Shown here: piece after piece, positions 21,957 to 35,100 of the stretch
How the letters are laid out: each line of letters begins with the position of its first letter
Numbering within the stretch: the stretch's first letter is position 1
From: Phaeoceros laevis
Taxonomy: Eukaryota > Anthocerotophyta > Anthocerotopsida > Notothyladales
Assembly: GCA_049999765.1 (NCBI GenBank)
Contig: JBNGIQ010009485.1
Coordinates: forward strand, 420,344 to 484,343
Length of the DNA stretch: 64,000 nucleotides
Direction of reading: 5' to 3'
Made by a program: the position numbers and the translations under genes
The notes under the pieces: generated by a model
What the model was told of the DNA's origin: nothing
The model's database searches: none
Seen by the model: the letters and a program-made list of their open reading frames with translations, nothing else

Positions 21957-24900
21957 CTAAACTGATTCAGGGTTATTGGATACCACAACAGGTGACTTGA
22001 CAGAACGGTGGCCATCAGCACCGGTCCAGGTGAGGGAACCGAATCCCTGGTAAGAAGCTGGAAGACCAGCTGCCTTGAAAGTGACGGTGAAGGATTGCTT
22101 CTCGCCCTCTTCGGAGAAGGACAGTGTCGGCGGATTTACAATCACTCCGACTCTTGGGGGTGGTTCCACTGACACCGTGTAAGTGGAGGTAGCTGGCCCC
22201 ACGTTGGTAACTGTCCTAGTAACCTGGAAGGAATCAACCAGGTTATGGACAACAATGGACGGGTAGTTGAAGTCGCTCTGGCGAGGTAATCCGTGGTGAT
22301 TTGGGCAAATGTATCCGTCTCCTGTGATCTGCTTCACCAATGCAGAATTGGACTGTGCTAGGCTACAGAGCAGCAGCACGTGGTCTATGATGCTGCTGTC
22401 GTAGACCAGGCCTGGGTCGGCTGCTGCCTGCGGCGCGATCTGGCCAGCTCCCGAGGAAAATGCCTGCTGCTTGTTGTTCTCCAATGTTGGATCGAGTGGA
22501 GTTGCTGCACAGGTTGAATCATTATGGACGGATGAGAGCCAGTTAAGCTTAGGTAGGAGAAGCACTTCCAAGTTGGTAGGTTACTAGGGTGTTATAAGCT
22601 TACCAGTGGTCATGAGAGCGGATTTAATGGCTGCAGCGCTCCAAGTGGGGTGAATGGCCTTGATCAGGGCAGCAACTCCTGCTGCATGTGGGCAAGACAT
22701 GGATGTCCCAGAGTCGATGTAGAAGTCAGTGGTGGACCCACCAATGGAAATAGGAACCCATGCCGCCATGATGTCCACTCCTGGAGCTGTAAGGTCCGGC
22801 TGCAAAGATCATGATCATGTTTCAGTTTCAGTTTAATCGATGTAAGTTGAAGCCTGGCTACAATGCTGTCCAGAATATTGAGCTTGAAACTGGTGGAGAA
22901 TCTATGCATGTATGAGCACTACTAATTACCTTGAGGATGGCAGGATTGGTCACAGCTGGTCCTACGGATGAGAACGATGCCGTCTGGGGAGCTGGTCGCT
23001 TACCAAATTCTGTGCTGCTTTTGAGGATTACTGCTGTTGGGTTCCTGGAAGTTCACATGCATGATATGTAGAGACCTATGGTCATAGTGTTGCTGATTGC
23101 TGTAACCAGCTGCAGTGTCCAAACACAACTGCAGAAGGGTGCCTGCAGGTGGGTGAATTTTATGAGTTGCTTACTTGGTGGAGTCGATGTATTTGGCAAT
23201 TTTCAGGTAGTAGTCCTTCACATCAACAACGGACGTGGGTAAGTATGTGGCTACAGCAGAGTAACCCATGTCGTGCTCGGCAAGCATGATGACTCCGGCT
23301 ACTCCCACGTCCTTCAAATATTCAGAGACGACGCTACCCGATGCATCATATCTCAGGCACATCACAATGGCTCCCTTCACCTTTGCAGGGTCCAAGCTGC
23401 CAGGCAGACAGTAGCTGCAAACACAGAAAAACACCATTTTCCGAAACGCATGTAAGTATTCATCCCAAGGTGCTGTCCAACCTTGGGTCCTCTGGAAATG
23501 TTCAGGAAGGTCACGTACGTGGCCCAGACATCCTTGTTTTTTGCAGCCCCTGCACCCCAGTCTATCAGCGGGTAAGAGCGTTTTGCCATGGTGAAAGGGC
23601 TGATTCCGCGTCCCTGTGAAGCGTTTTTGTTGGAATTTTGTCAGCAAAGTGAAGTGAATCAGGAGTTGGAGTGCCACAAGTTGACTCGAATCCTCTTATT
23701 ACCGCAAAGGAGGATCCACCGGTGCTTTGTTCCGGCCCAAGCTCGACGTGGGTTGCATATTCCCGGTCCACCGTACTGGCTCCTACCGTGAGGATCCAAG
23801 GAGCACCGTTTGAGAGGACGCCAGGATTTGGACCGTCGTTCCCTGCAGAGCAGGCCACCACGATGTTCTTGGCGAAAGCGTGGAAGGATCCTATGACGAT
23901 GGCTTCACCATTGAAGAGACTGGGATCAGATGATCCAAGGGAGACAGAGAGCACGTCCACCCCATCCGCCAGCGCATCGTGGAAGGCTGCCAGAATGTCT
24001 GCATCGGTACACAGGCGGTTCCAGCACGCCTTGTACATAGCGATGTGAGCGGCGGGAGCCATTCCTTGTGCAAAGCCTGCGTTCATGCATCCACACACGG
24101 AGGAAGTCAGGGACTCAGGGCCGAAGAGCATGGCGGCCAGATTTGATGCCACTTCGAGAGGAGAGTCTTCAAATTTGTGCATGTCGTCTACGTACTGCTG
24201 GGGATGTCCCCAATTCCAAAAAAACTGGCGCCCCAAACGAGGCTGCCAGCCGCAGTAGACGAGGTGTGGCTCCCATGCCCAGTCCCGTCTCGGGGTGAGT
24301 GATCATCGTCGCCAGAGATAATCCCCGCCGCTTCTTCTCCTTTGCTGTAGGCTTTGGCTCCGATCAGCTTCCTGCAGGATACAACAAAGATGCAAACACT
24401 GGCAGGAGTAAATAGGTGAATGGTGTGCGATGCAATTCGGGAACTTGGGAGGTTTTAGCAACTGGTTCATGAATCCTCTCTTCATTCAATTTGGGCCCTT
24501 GACAAGGATTGCACTCCTGCAGATATACCTGTTGCAAAGAGATGCAGAAAAATTGGCCGTGGATGTGCATCCGCCCTTCCACTTGGCTGGTATATTTCCG
24601 TACTTGTCGTCCTTGAAGCTCTCATGTTCAGGCCAAATCCCTGCACCCGTTGATCACAAGAACAGAACAGTTGAGACCTTCCATAATACACATGTATATT
24701 TTAAGTACGTGAATGCGTAGGCAAAGGTCAAGCTCATGGCCATGGCCATGACAATGGATGAATTCGTCTTTTCTGCATGCTTCCAAGGTAACTAGTAGTC
24801 AGTCCTGACCGCTATCAATCAGCCCAATGATGACGCCTTTGCCTTCGTTGGCCTGTTGCCAGACGTTTCCATATGTGGGGTCAAGCCCCAAATATCTCCA

Positions 24901-25751
24901 AGTGTACACAGTATGCAACTGGTGCACCTTGCTCACAAATACAGAGGCAACGTCTGGATGGTCTGCAGGCAGGGGGAAACATTACACTGGTCAACAGTTT
25001 CTTGTTCAATTCATTCGTTTCTCAAGGTCATGATCAACCCCCCCAACCAATTGCTTACTTCTGATAGTATCAGCTTGTTCTGTTGTGAGCATAACAGCAA
25101 AACCGCTGAAAGACTCCACATAATGGTACACTGCTGTCTTGGATGTAACCTCACTGGAGGAGGACCAGTGGATTCCATAGCAAACGAATCAGTCATCAGT
25201 TGTAACACCTAAAAGAAAAAAAAACAGAAGAAACTGCTGTTGTGCCAGTGAGCTTTCATTTTCCAACCTACCGTCAAATCTTCACCTAAACTATAACAAT
25301 TCAGGGAGGAGAACTGAGCCTTCACCTCGGAGGAAAGACTGTTTGCAAAATGGACAAGTGATGGTCCACGGTAAGTTCATGAGCATCTTCATGAACATTC
25401 CCCACATACACAATGTGAAGCAGCTGCACACATATGCATATCGCAGTTTTTCTGTCACTAAAAAAAACTTAAAAGCCAGTTCCATGATCCCAGCTGACAC
25501 ACATCTGTAGCTAGGGCTGCATCCTATCATTTGCAACCAGTATTACTACAGGTAGGACATAGGTTAGAAACTACCTTGGACATGCCCTTTCCATCTTGCT
25601 CCTCGCCCTGCTCAGCAGATAGTAGAGCTCGAGGAACATGAGCACGAGGATGAACATTGCCACCAACTGTGACCGCAAGCACACACAGACTAAATGCTAT
25701 CAACACTAGCTCCAGAGGACCACAACTCCTGCCAGTGGACAGCCCACCTAT
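21957..25751 (-). pseudogene. subtilisin-like protease S1, start codon apparently lost
   Basis: An S8 subtilase of the intron-rich plant SBT type, expected to be secreted and processed. It is collinear exon for exon with S2. The prodomain exons ([32 protein letters not shown]) and the catalytic residues are present: Asp in IIGLIDS|G, His in GHGSHTSS, Asn in ACSAGNDGP and Ser in [12 protein letters not shown]. The C-terminal fibronectin-like domain ends SPVVVSNNPESV. The first exon (25575-25751) aligns base for base with that of S2, but the position of the S2 ATG reads ATA (25749-25751), with TAG immediately upstream. The next in-frame ATG lies just before the donor and would delete the signal peptide. 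All later exons appear open, so the loss is recent, or initiation is non-canonical. A TATA-like box is retained upstream. Confidence 0.75.
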
Positions 25752-25877
25752 CTAGTTGTCGAAAAGACAATAGGTCTGCAGATCTAGAACAAGCTCACTC
25801 AGTCTGACAACTTCAGACTGATGAATCTTCAATTTGAGGAGTGCCTCCAGATGGTATCTCTGCCACTGAGGCAAATG

Positions 25878-25885
25878 TATATATA
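25878..25885 (-). promoter_or_regulatory. TATA-box-like element upstream of S1
   Basis: TATATATA lies about 125 bp upstream of the S1 start-equivalent codon, similar to the spacing at S2. Confidence 0.4.
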
Positions 25886-27375
25886 GGCTCACGCATTGCC
25901 AGCAGCTCGCAGTACCCAGCACTGGAACAAACGTATGGGCATGGTCATGAACTCGTGATGTATCGTGGTGGCCAGAACATGTAAACTTGTATAAGAATCT
26001 GGGGCAAAGATCTCAGACTTCGGATCTGCTCACGAAAGATGGCCAGCAGCAGCGGTCTCTGCTTTCGGACGTACCAGGTGACCAATGAGTATGTACCGTA
26101 TGTACATGTACCACATCCATCCCCATACATGTGATCACTTGCTTTTTAAGAAAGTTTCTTCCTCACAATGTCCTTGCAAGCCCAAACAAGTTCTCTGAAC
26201 GTTAAGTTTAATTTTTTGAATTTCCCCCTTTCGGAGGCATGACCACGAGGTTCAAGCATGTGTACATGTGTGTGGCGTGTTAACTACGAGATGTGTTAAC
26301 AGCCGATGGTCTAGGTATGTAGACTTGTTTGTGTTACAGTCACGTTAAGGACGGTTAGTGACCTGGCAGTGGGTTACGCGTTCTTCACGCTCGGGTAATC
26401 CGGCCAGGATAGGAGTTAGGGATTTCCCGTTTTTTGGGCGCCGGAATGCGGCGGCCCGTTTAGGTTAGGCACCGGAGCTGCCTACCAGGCCTAGCTGGCT
26501 GGTGTGGCAACCCCGGTTTATGTGCATCGAAATCGGAATGCGAAGGTGTGTGTTTTTTGGGAAGAACTCTGTGGAGACGCTGCGCACGCGCGCGGCAGAG
26601 CATGCACGGCACGCATGGAGGGGCCGAGCATGCAGATCGATAGGCAGGCGAGCCGGGGTGCTAATCTGAGGCATGGACTCTCGCGAGTTCATCGCCAGGG
26701 TGTCTCGGTGAGTTTGGGGGCATCGTCGGCCTCAATTGGGCCTCCGGAAGCCCCTCACGGTAGCAAGACACAGTATGGGCTGTGCGCTTGCTGCTTGATG
26801 AGGTCAGCTAGCCGGAGTGCTAACGGAAGTGGGTTTTCTTACGGGAATGATAGTTAGCATAGCAATTTGAGTTAGCACGCCACACATGTGCAAGCTTATC
26901 AGTGCTAAACAACATAGTATAGTACTGTCTTCATCATTGCGATTTTTGGTCCCAGAATTTTTTGCTTGGTATGCTCATGATCTATCACAAGTCTTCTTGT
27001 CCTGATATCTGTGGCAATTGCTGGTGAACATTTTCGAATAATCCGAAGGTGGACTAGTGGGCAAGCTTGGCTTTAAATCCGGGCTTTAAATCTGTGTCAC
27101 AGAGACCAAAAGATGTGATCCATGGCAATACTGTTCAGGACTGCAGCCTGCCATAGAGGACAGCAGAAACGAGTTTAGAGTTGATTCAGTTGAAGCACCG
27201 GCCAGGCCAAGGGCAAATTTAAAAGATGTTTCAGCAACAAAGGTGCTGTAGTAGCTTTTATTACTTATATTGCATGAAATTCCAAGAGACTAGATAGACA
27301 GCAGTGGCATTTAGCACAGAGAGAGCTTCCAAGACCACATTGTGACTTGAGCTCACCCACAGGTGTACAGGTCTG
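25886..27375. other. intergenic region between S1 and S2
   Basis: About 1.5 kb. The first 300 bp resemble the S2 upstream region (shared AATCTGGG...GATCTCAGAC and CTGATCTGCTCACGA-type blocks). A GC-rich patch with GGGCGCCGGAATGCGGCGGCCCG-like sequence lies near 26435-26460. No gene is supported; open frames near 26500-26860 lack domains. Confidence 0.45.
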
Positions 27376-30300
27376 CTACTGTAACCTGGGCATATTATCT
27401 ACCACGACAGGCGACTTGACAGAACGAATACCATCGGTCCAGGTCAAGGAGCCGAATCCCTGGTAGTACTTGGGAAGTCCATCTGCCTTGAAAGTGACGG
27501 TGAAAGACAGCTTCTGGCCCTCTTGGTAGAATTCCAGTGTAGGGGGATCCACAATCACGCCCACGCTGGGAGGCGCTTCCACCGACACGCTGTAACTGTT
27601 GTAGGCTGGCCCGACGTTGGTGACCGTCCTGGTGACCTTGAGCGAGTCCACCAGGTTATGGACGACGATGGAGGGGTAGTTGTAGTCGCTCTGGCGGGGC
27701 AAGCCGTCGTGGCTGGGGCAGATGTAGCCGTCCCCCGCGATCTTCTTCACCAGCGTCGAGTTGGACTGCGCCAGGCTGCAGAGCAGCAGGACGTGGTCGA
27801 TGATGGTGCTGTCGTACACCAGGCCGGGGTCGGCTGCTGCCTGCGGTGCGATGTGGCCGGCGCCTGAGGAGAATGCTCGCAGGCTGTTGTGCTGCAGTTT
27901 CGGGTTGAGAGGAGTTGCTGCACAGACAGAGGGTTGAATCACGCATGCATGCGCCAGATCAGAGACGATCGAGAACTTTCATGAATGAGTGAAGAATTCT
28001 GGTCGGCAAATCTGCACCCATATACGGATATCGATAAGAGATTCATGCATGAAGGTTTGATGAGCTCGCTTGCCTGTGGTCATGAGAGCGGATTTGATGG
28101 CTGCAGGGCTCCAGGTGGGGTGGATGGCCTTGATGAGGGCAGCCACTCCTGCTGCATGTGGGCATGACATGGATGTCCCCGAGATGATGTTGAAATCGGT
28201 TTCGATGCCATCGTATGTTTGAGGAATCCATGCCCCCAAGATGTCTACTCCTGGAGCTGTGAGATCCGGCTGCAAACATCACGGGAAGCACCCAATCGAT
28301 CCTTGGAATTCAGTTGAACCGATGGATGCAAGAAGTTACGAACAAGAGTTCCAAAATGTTTGTAATAGCAGTGTTGTGCAAAACATGGATTGCATTGGCG
28401 GGTGCGCATGCACGCAGAATCTTTAGTAGCAAGCAATGTTGGTAAGTACTGACCTTGAGGATGGCAGGGTTTAAAATAGCTGGGCCTGTGCTTGAGAAGG
28501 ATACCGTCTGGGGAGCTGGGAACAGACCAAACTCCATCTGGCTTTTGGAGATCAGTGCTGTTGCGTTCCTGGAAGTTCACATGCATGCGACAAGATTTAC
28601 CGATAGACGTGAGCTTATGATCAGCAGCAGAGAGAAAGCTTACGGGTTGTCAAGAGGGAACATGAAGAAATGCATGCATATAGCGTTAACTAGCTGAAGG
28701 GTGTGTGGATCGATGGATCGATGGAGAGCATAAATTTCTTACGTGGTGGAGTTGATGTACTTGGCAATTGTGTGGTAGTCCGCACGGCCAACCACGGACG
28801 TGGGTAACAATTCCGCCAAGAAACTCAAGTCCATGTCATACTCGCTCTCGTCATACAGGATGAGTCCGGCTGCTCCCGCCGCCCTCAGCTCCTCCAGGGC
28901 ATAAAAAGGAAAACGTCCCAGGCACACCACAATCGCTCCCTTCACCTTTGCACGGTCCAAGCTCTTCGGGCCGCAGAGACTGCTTGCAAATTTTGTACAA
29001 AGCACAGAAACACCATGCATAGATGTATAAGCCATAGTCAATCACGTACCGAAGCTCCTCCTGCTTCGTTACATGATGAACATGTTACAGTTCGGAATCC
29101 AGCAGAGACTTGTGATTTAAACGCCTGACGCGCGCACCTGGCATCTGGCGCGTACTTGGGGTTCGATGAGGGCGCTCCGCCCAATCCTACCAGTGGGTAC
29201 GAGCTCTTTGCCATCGTGTATTGGTTGAGTCCGCGTCCCTGCCAACAAATTTTGAACACAACCTTGCTTAGGACAAAAAATTTACAAGTATGAGCCGTGC
29301 GTGGAGCTGACAACTTCATCACCTCCTCAAGAAGGAAGGAACCCGATCGAGATTGAATGCGGCAGTCAATCAATTACCGCAATTGTGAAGGAAGCGCCGT
29401 CTTGATCGGGCCCGAGCTCGATGTTGGCAGGCCATTCCCGGTCTACGGAACTGGCGCCGACGGTGAGGATCCAGGGAGCGACGTTGTCGACGGCGCTCTG
29501 CCACGCACCGGAGTTCCCGGCGGAGCAGGCAACCAGAACGTTCTTGGCGACGGCGTGGTAGGATCCGATGACGATGGAGTTGGGCCCCTCGAAGAGGCTG
29601 TTGTAGTTGCCGAGTCCCATGGAGACGGACAGAATGTCCACCCCGTCCGCAAGCGCGTCGTCGAAGGCCGCCAGAATGTCGGCGTCGCTGCATCCATACC
29701 CCGAGCATACCTTGTACATGGCGATGTGGGCCCTGGGGGCCGTTCCTTGTGCTAGGCCTGGCATCATGGATATACGCCATCCACCCACATTCATCAGGGC
29801 ATTCATGATGACTAAATGGCATGTACAGGTTTGCTGTGAAGAAGAATTCAGAGAAGGTGAGGTCTGACCATCCCCAATTCCGAGGAAATTGGCGCCGAAA
29901 ACGGGGCTGCCGGCGGCAATGGACGAGGTGTGGGTTCCATGGCCATCTCGGTCTCGGGGTGTGGGCACCTCCTGCGCCTGGGCAAGCGCACCTCCCGACG
30001 CCTGCCCTCCTTTGCTATAGACCTTGGCTCCGATCAGCTTCCTGAAGCAGTTCCACAAAATTAATGAACATTCAGTAAGGTTATGAATGAATTCTCGGTT
30101 ATCCAAGGCTCAGGCGGCTCAGGCTATATAGCTAGCTAGCTAGCTGTAGGGATTCCCAGCATAAATTATTTCGTGTTATTCTGAATACCTGTTGCAAAGA
30201 GATGCAGGGAAGTCGGGTGAGGATGTGCATCCACCACTCCACTTGGCTGGAATTTCTCCATACCCGTCGTCGTTGAAGCTCTGATGTTCAGGCCAAATCC

Positions 30301-31487
30301 CTGTAGACAGGCATGGAGTTTGAACACAACAATTAGTTAATTAGTAACTTGGAAAAACAGGCCTAGGCAAGCTTCATGAACTCATCCTGAAGGGGCTTTT
30401 GGACAGCAATTGGATGAATTCGTTGTGCTAGCCTCCTTTAATTATGTGAGTTCACAGCTAGCTGATTCAAGAGTCTTTACCGGTATCAATCAGCCCAATG
30501 ATGACGCCTTTGCCTTGGTTGGACTGTTGCCACACGTTCCCATACCTGGGGCTAAGCCCCACATACTGCCAGGTGTAGACGGTATGCAACTTGTGCATTT
30601 GGCTCTCAAACACGGAGAGAACCTCTGGATGGTCTGCAAGCAGGCTCCAAAGGTTTCATCACTTTCAGTTGCAACAGATGAAAAATGGCAGAGACGTTTG
30701 GCACTAGTTAACAGGTTGCTTAAAATATACTTACTTCTGAAAGCATCAGCTTGCTCCGCTGTGATCATAACAGCAAAACCGCTGAATGACTTCACATAAT
30801 GGTACACTGCTGTCTCAGAAGTAACCTCACTGCATGATGGCCAGTGCATCCATGGCCATGGATGCCAAAACACTCATCATCAGTTGCAAGCAAGCGACAG
30901 TAGGAAAACCAAAGGATTCAAGTTCTGTCAAGTTGCTCGGGTTCCAATTGAAATCTGACCTAACAACATGATCTGAATGGAATTAACCTAGGAGAGAACT
31001 TCATGAGGCTTCACCTTGCAGGAAACACCGTTTGCAAGATGGACATGTGATGGTCCACAGTCCGGTCATGAGCATCCCCATGAACAATCTTCCCCAAATA
31101 CACAATGTGAAGCAGCTGCAGGCACATACAGTATGCATGTCCCTGTCAGAGTCAGTCAATGAAAAGCCAAGCAAGCAAGCAATTGCAAGCCCCAATAGCT
31201 GAAATGATGCCACATAATGCTCAAGTCTTGGAGATGGATTCATGACAAACTTGGACATGTTGTCAAGAGTAAGTACTGTAGTTTACCTTGGAGCTGCCGT
31301 TTCCATCTTGCTTCTTGGTCTGACCAGCAGGCCTAGGTCGTTGAACATCTAGATCTGGTGGACCATGAGCAGAAGGATGAACCATGCCACATACTGTGGC
31401 CGCAAGCGCTAGCACACATAAACTGAGTGCTACCAACGTTAGCTGCTGCACAGGAGCACTTGCCCTGGCCATGGAGAGCCCAGCCAT
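27376..31487 (-). CDS. subtilisin-like serine protease S2 (intact)
   Basis: Secreted S8 subtilase, probably autoprocessed in the secretory pathway and active in the apoplast; substrate unknown. About twelve exons; the first is 31287-31487 and the last ends at 27376. The ATG at 31485-31487 opens a signal peptide ([19 protein letters not shown]). The I9 prodomain is [15 protein letters not shown]...[14 protein letters not shown]. The catalytic triad is Asp in [12 protein letters not shown], His in GHGTHTSS and Ser in [12 protein letters not shown], with the oxyanion Asn in ACSAGNSGA. The protease-associated domain follows the Asn. The C-terminal fibronectin-III-like domain has RTVTNVGPA and ends [12 protein letters not shown]. 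The intron after GIGDG is also open in frame, so retention there would add about 40 residues. S1 is its closest neighbour. Confidence 0.88.
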
Positions 31488-31611
31488 CTTTCAGCACCCA
31501 GCAGGAACCTTACTGTCAAGACCTCCACACTCAGAACCAAGACAGCTTCAGGATCTGATGAGACTCAGTGCTTGCAAGCTTTCAGAATGGCTTCCTCCCC
31601 TTGCTGATGCC

Positions 31612-31623
31612 TACATATATATA
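31612..31623 (-). promoter_or_regulatory. TATA-box-like element upstream of S2
   Basis: An alternating TA tract (ACATATATATAC on the plus strand) about 125-135 bp upstream of the S2 ATG, in the same relative position as the one upstream of S1. Confidence 0.4.
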
Positions 31624-31723
31624 CTACGAGTTCATTACCCCCATGGAAATGCCCATTCCAGCTAGCTACAGGTACGAGCTGGCTTGCTAGCTAGCACATG
31701 GACATGCATTCATGACGTATGGT

Positions 31724-31771
31724 ACTGTCCAGAAAGTGAACATGGTTAACCATGTTCACTTTCTGGACAGT
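31724..31771. repeat. perfect 48-bp palindrome in the S2 upstream region
   Basis: Each arm is 24 bp, starting ACTGTCCAGAAAGTGAAC, with no spacer between arms (centre GGTTAACC). The matching place upstream of S1 has only one diverged half (GGCCAGAACATGTAAAC), so the palindrome looks like an inverted duplication that arose after S1 and S2 separated. It could extrude as a cruciform or be a paired protein-binding site. Confidence 0.9.
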
Positions 31772-32171
31772 TCGTTGTGTGAAAATCTGGGACAACGATC
31801 TCAGACCAGGATTACAAGTGCAAATGTACACTGAGTACTCTAGATCTGGTGTGCACAATCCTGGTCCCCATTAGTACTACAGGTCTACGCTCTGATCTGC
31901 TCACGAGAAAGATGAGAGTGAGAAAGATGAGACACTCATGTTTCTTGTGAGCTTTTGGTAGCTTTGGGTTTGAGCTTTGCTTTTGGTTTTGCGCTTTTCC
32001 AACGGCTCTCAAAGTCGGTCCTTGGTCCTCCTCACGACATCCATGCCCTTACATGTGATCAAGTAACCTTACGTTTTTTATTTAACCAATACGGTTAACA
32101 GAACAATGTCATAACCAACCAGTCCGGACAAGTAAGGTCACCGGATACTAACATTCAACTTTTATTATAGT
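31772..32171. other. intergenic region between S2 and S3
   Basis: About 400 bp, with no gene. It shares patches with the S1 upstream region (ATGTGATCA near 32055). Confidence 0.45.
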
Positions 32172-35100
32172 CTAGGCCACGACTACAACCGGCGAGCGGA
32201 CGTGGTGACCGGCACCGTCGGACCACGTGAAGGCGCCGAACCGGGCCTTGGTGTCGTTGGGGTTCCGGTTCTCGTTGATGGTGACCGTCACATTGAACGA
32301 CAGCTTCTGCCCCACGCGGGAGAAGGAGAGCGTCCCGGGGGCGACGGACAGCGTCGNNNNNNNNNNNNNNNNNNNNNNNNNNNNNNNNNNNNNNNNNNNN
32401 NNNNNNNNNNNNNNNNNNNNNNNNNNNNNNNNNNNNNNNNNNNNNNNNNNNNNNNNNNNNNNNNNNNNNNNNNNNNNNNNNNNNNNNNNNNNNNNNNNNN
32501 NNNNNNNNNNNNNNNNNNNNNNNNNNNNNNNNNNNNNNNNNNNNNNNNNNNNNNNNNNNNNNNNNNNNNNNNNNNNNNNNNNNNNNNNNNNNNNNNNNNN
32601 NNNNNNNNNNNNNNNNNNNNNNNNNNNNNNNNNNNNNNNNNNNNNNNNNNNNNNNNNNNNNNNNNNNNNNNNNNNNNNNNNNNNNNNNNNNNNNNNNNNN
32701 NNNNNNNNNNNNNNNNNNNNNNNNNNNNNNNNNNNNNNNNNNNNNNNNNNNNNNNNTGCGGGGTGGCCATAGATGTTCCGGAGATGATGTTGAAGGGCGA
32801 GAGCGAGGAGTTTGGCTCTTCCTTCAGGGGGACATTGGGCGGCCACGCGGCCAGGATGTTCAACCCTGGGGCGCTTACGTCGGGCTGCATTCAAATCGCG
32901 TTCAATGCTCGTCGTCAGCTGCGAGGAAACTTGTGCTGTTGCGGAAGTGAAGGTCTTCGAAGAGGTGGGTGTGTTGAAAATTTAGTAGACCTACCTTTAG
33001 AACGTCTTGCGTCAGTCTGGAGGGACCGCGGGACGAGAAGAAGGCGACCTGGGGCGCGGGCTGGTCGTGGAAGATTGCAGTCTTCGAGACTGCCGCCGTT
33101 GGCATCGTTCCTTCATTCCTGAAATTGTTGTTTCAAATTCGCAGCGTTCATTAGTCCGGAGAGCCTAAGACATTGAAAACGACATCGTGTTGAGATCGAT
33201 CGAATGAGAAGGCAGGCCGGCCTTGATTTATTAATGACTTACCAGGAGGAGGTGATGTAGGAGCTGATAAGGAGGGCGTCATTTTGGGTCACGGCGCTGG
33301 AGGGGATGTCGAAAAGCTGGGCCAAAGTTGCCCATCTGTCTTTCACCACGATCTGACCGGCGCCACCGGCGGCCGTCACGGCGGTATGGCCGTCGTCGTC
33401 GCATACCACGATCTTGTCCTTCACCTTCGTCGGGTCCAAAATGCCCTCCTGGCACGCGTTTCTGCAGGCCAATTGCAAGGCAAGCTTTCATGAATTTCAC
33501 AAACATTCGTCTCGTATACATGCGCCAGCAAATAGATAGGACAAAAAAACAACAATGCAGCCGCGTCGTACGTACCCGAGGCCCCCGCTGCTGTTGGCTG
33601 GGCGGGCGTCGATGGCTTCAATGAGGGGGTACGAGCTCTGCGGAAGTGTGAATCTGTTGAGCGCGGTTCCCTGTGCTCCACATCAATTGCAATGCCACAG
33701 TTGCAGAAAATCGATCAGCGCCAGTTGCAAACACAAATCCGTCAGGGAACGAGTAATCAAGCAAGGATCGGAGTGGCCCAAGGTCGGTCGGGGCCGGGAG
33801 CGGGAGCGCTGACGCACATTGATCGTCTTCCCGCTGCCCAGCTCAATGGCGGACACGAAGTGTCGTGGTATGGTGGTGGCAGCCACAGTGAGGATCCACG
33901 GCACGAAGTTGGAGACGGTCGACAGGGCCGGGCCCGAATTCCCGGCCGCGGCAACCACCAGGATGTTGGCGCTGAGGGCGTGGAAGGAGCCGATGGCGAT
34001 GGAGTCTTTCAGCGGCGAGACGAATCCTGCGCTGGCTATCGACACCGACAGCAGGTCCACGCCGTCGGCTATGGCTTCGTCGAAGCCAGCCAGAAGGTCT
34101 GCGTGCGCGCAACCCAAGTCGCCGCACACCTTGTACGTGGCGATGCGCGCATTGGGAGCGCCTCCGCTCGCAGTTCCTGCATCCGTCCATGTGGATCGGT
34201 CAAGTGTGACAGAACCCCAGCTGCTTTCTCCATGGCCAAGATGACTTCAGATGGCATGTTTGTGCGTAGAGTCTCTAGAGCTTTAGTACCTGCGGCGATG
34301 CCGAAGAGGCTGGCATTGGCAACAGCATTGCCGCCGGCAGTGGAGGCAGTGTGGGTACCGTGGCCTTCGCTGTCTCGAGGGGTCGCGGGGTCGTCACTGC
34401 TGCCGTCGGCCCCGACTTTGAGAAACACCTTTGCCCCGATCAATTTGCTGACCACCAGAGGCATCCGGACACATGAATGTATCAGTTATGAGTTGGAATT
34501 CCCTTTGCAAAAGCATTTCATACATAGATCTATGGCTATGTCGTTTGCATTGGGCATGGTATATACTCACTTGTTGCAAGTGACCCCCTTGCCACAGCTG
34601 CCTTTCCATTTGGTTGGAACCGGTCCCAGTCCCGAGTCGCCAAAGCTTTCAGACTCCGGCCACACTCCTGAAAAACAGCAGTGGTCGCATCACATTCGAA
34701 TTCCATGAAGTTTGTGGTTCCGAGCAACTTGTTCCATCTCCTGGGCACATGCTAGCTAGCATAATATTCACAGTTAGTGCCTCGGTGAATATGATGTGTG
34801 CCTACCAGTGTCAAGCAGTCCGATGATGACACCGTCGCCAAAGTTGGCTTTGTTCCACAGGTTGCTGGGCGAGCTCTTGTTGAGGCCCAGGTACTCCCAG
34901 CTGAAGGTGGTGGCCAATGGGAGAAATCCATTTTCGAAAACGGAAACCACGTCCGGGTGATCTGAGCATCAAAGCATCAAAACGATCGACTTGGAAGATC
35001 AGAACATTAAAGCCACGCAAGCTTACAAAGACCTCGAGCGGTAAATCACAACTCCTTGGAACCATCATGAAACGTGTCCAGGCCACCTCAAGTTGGTCAC

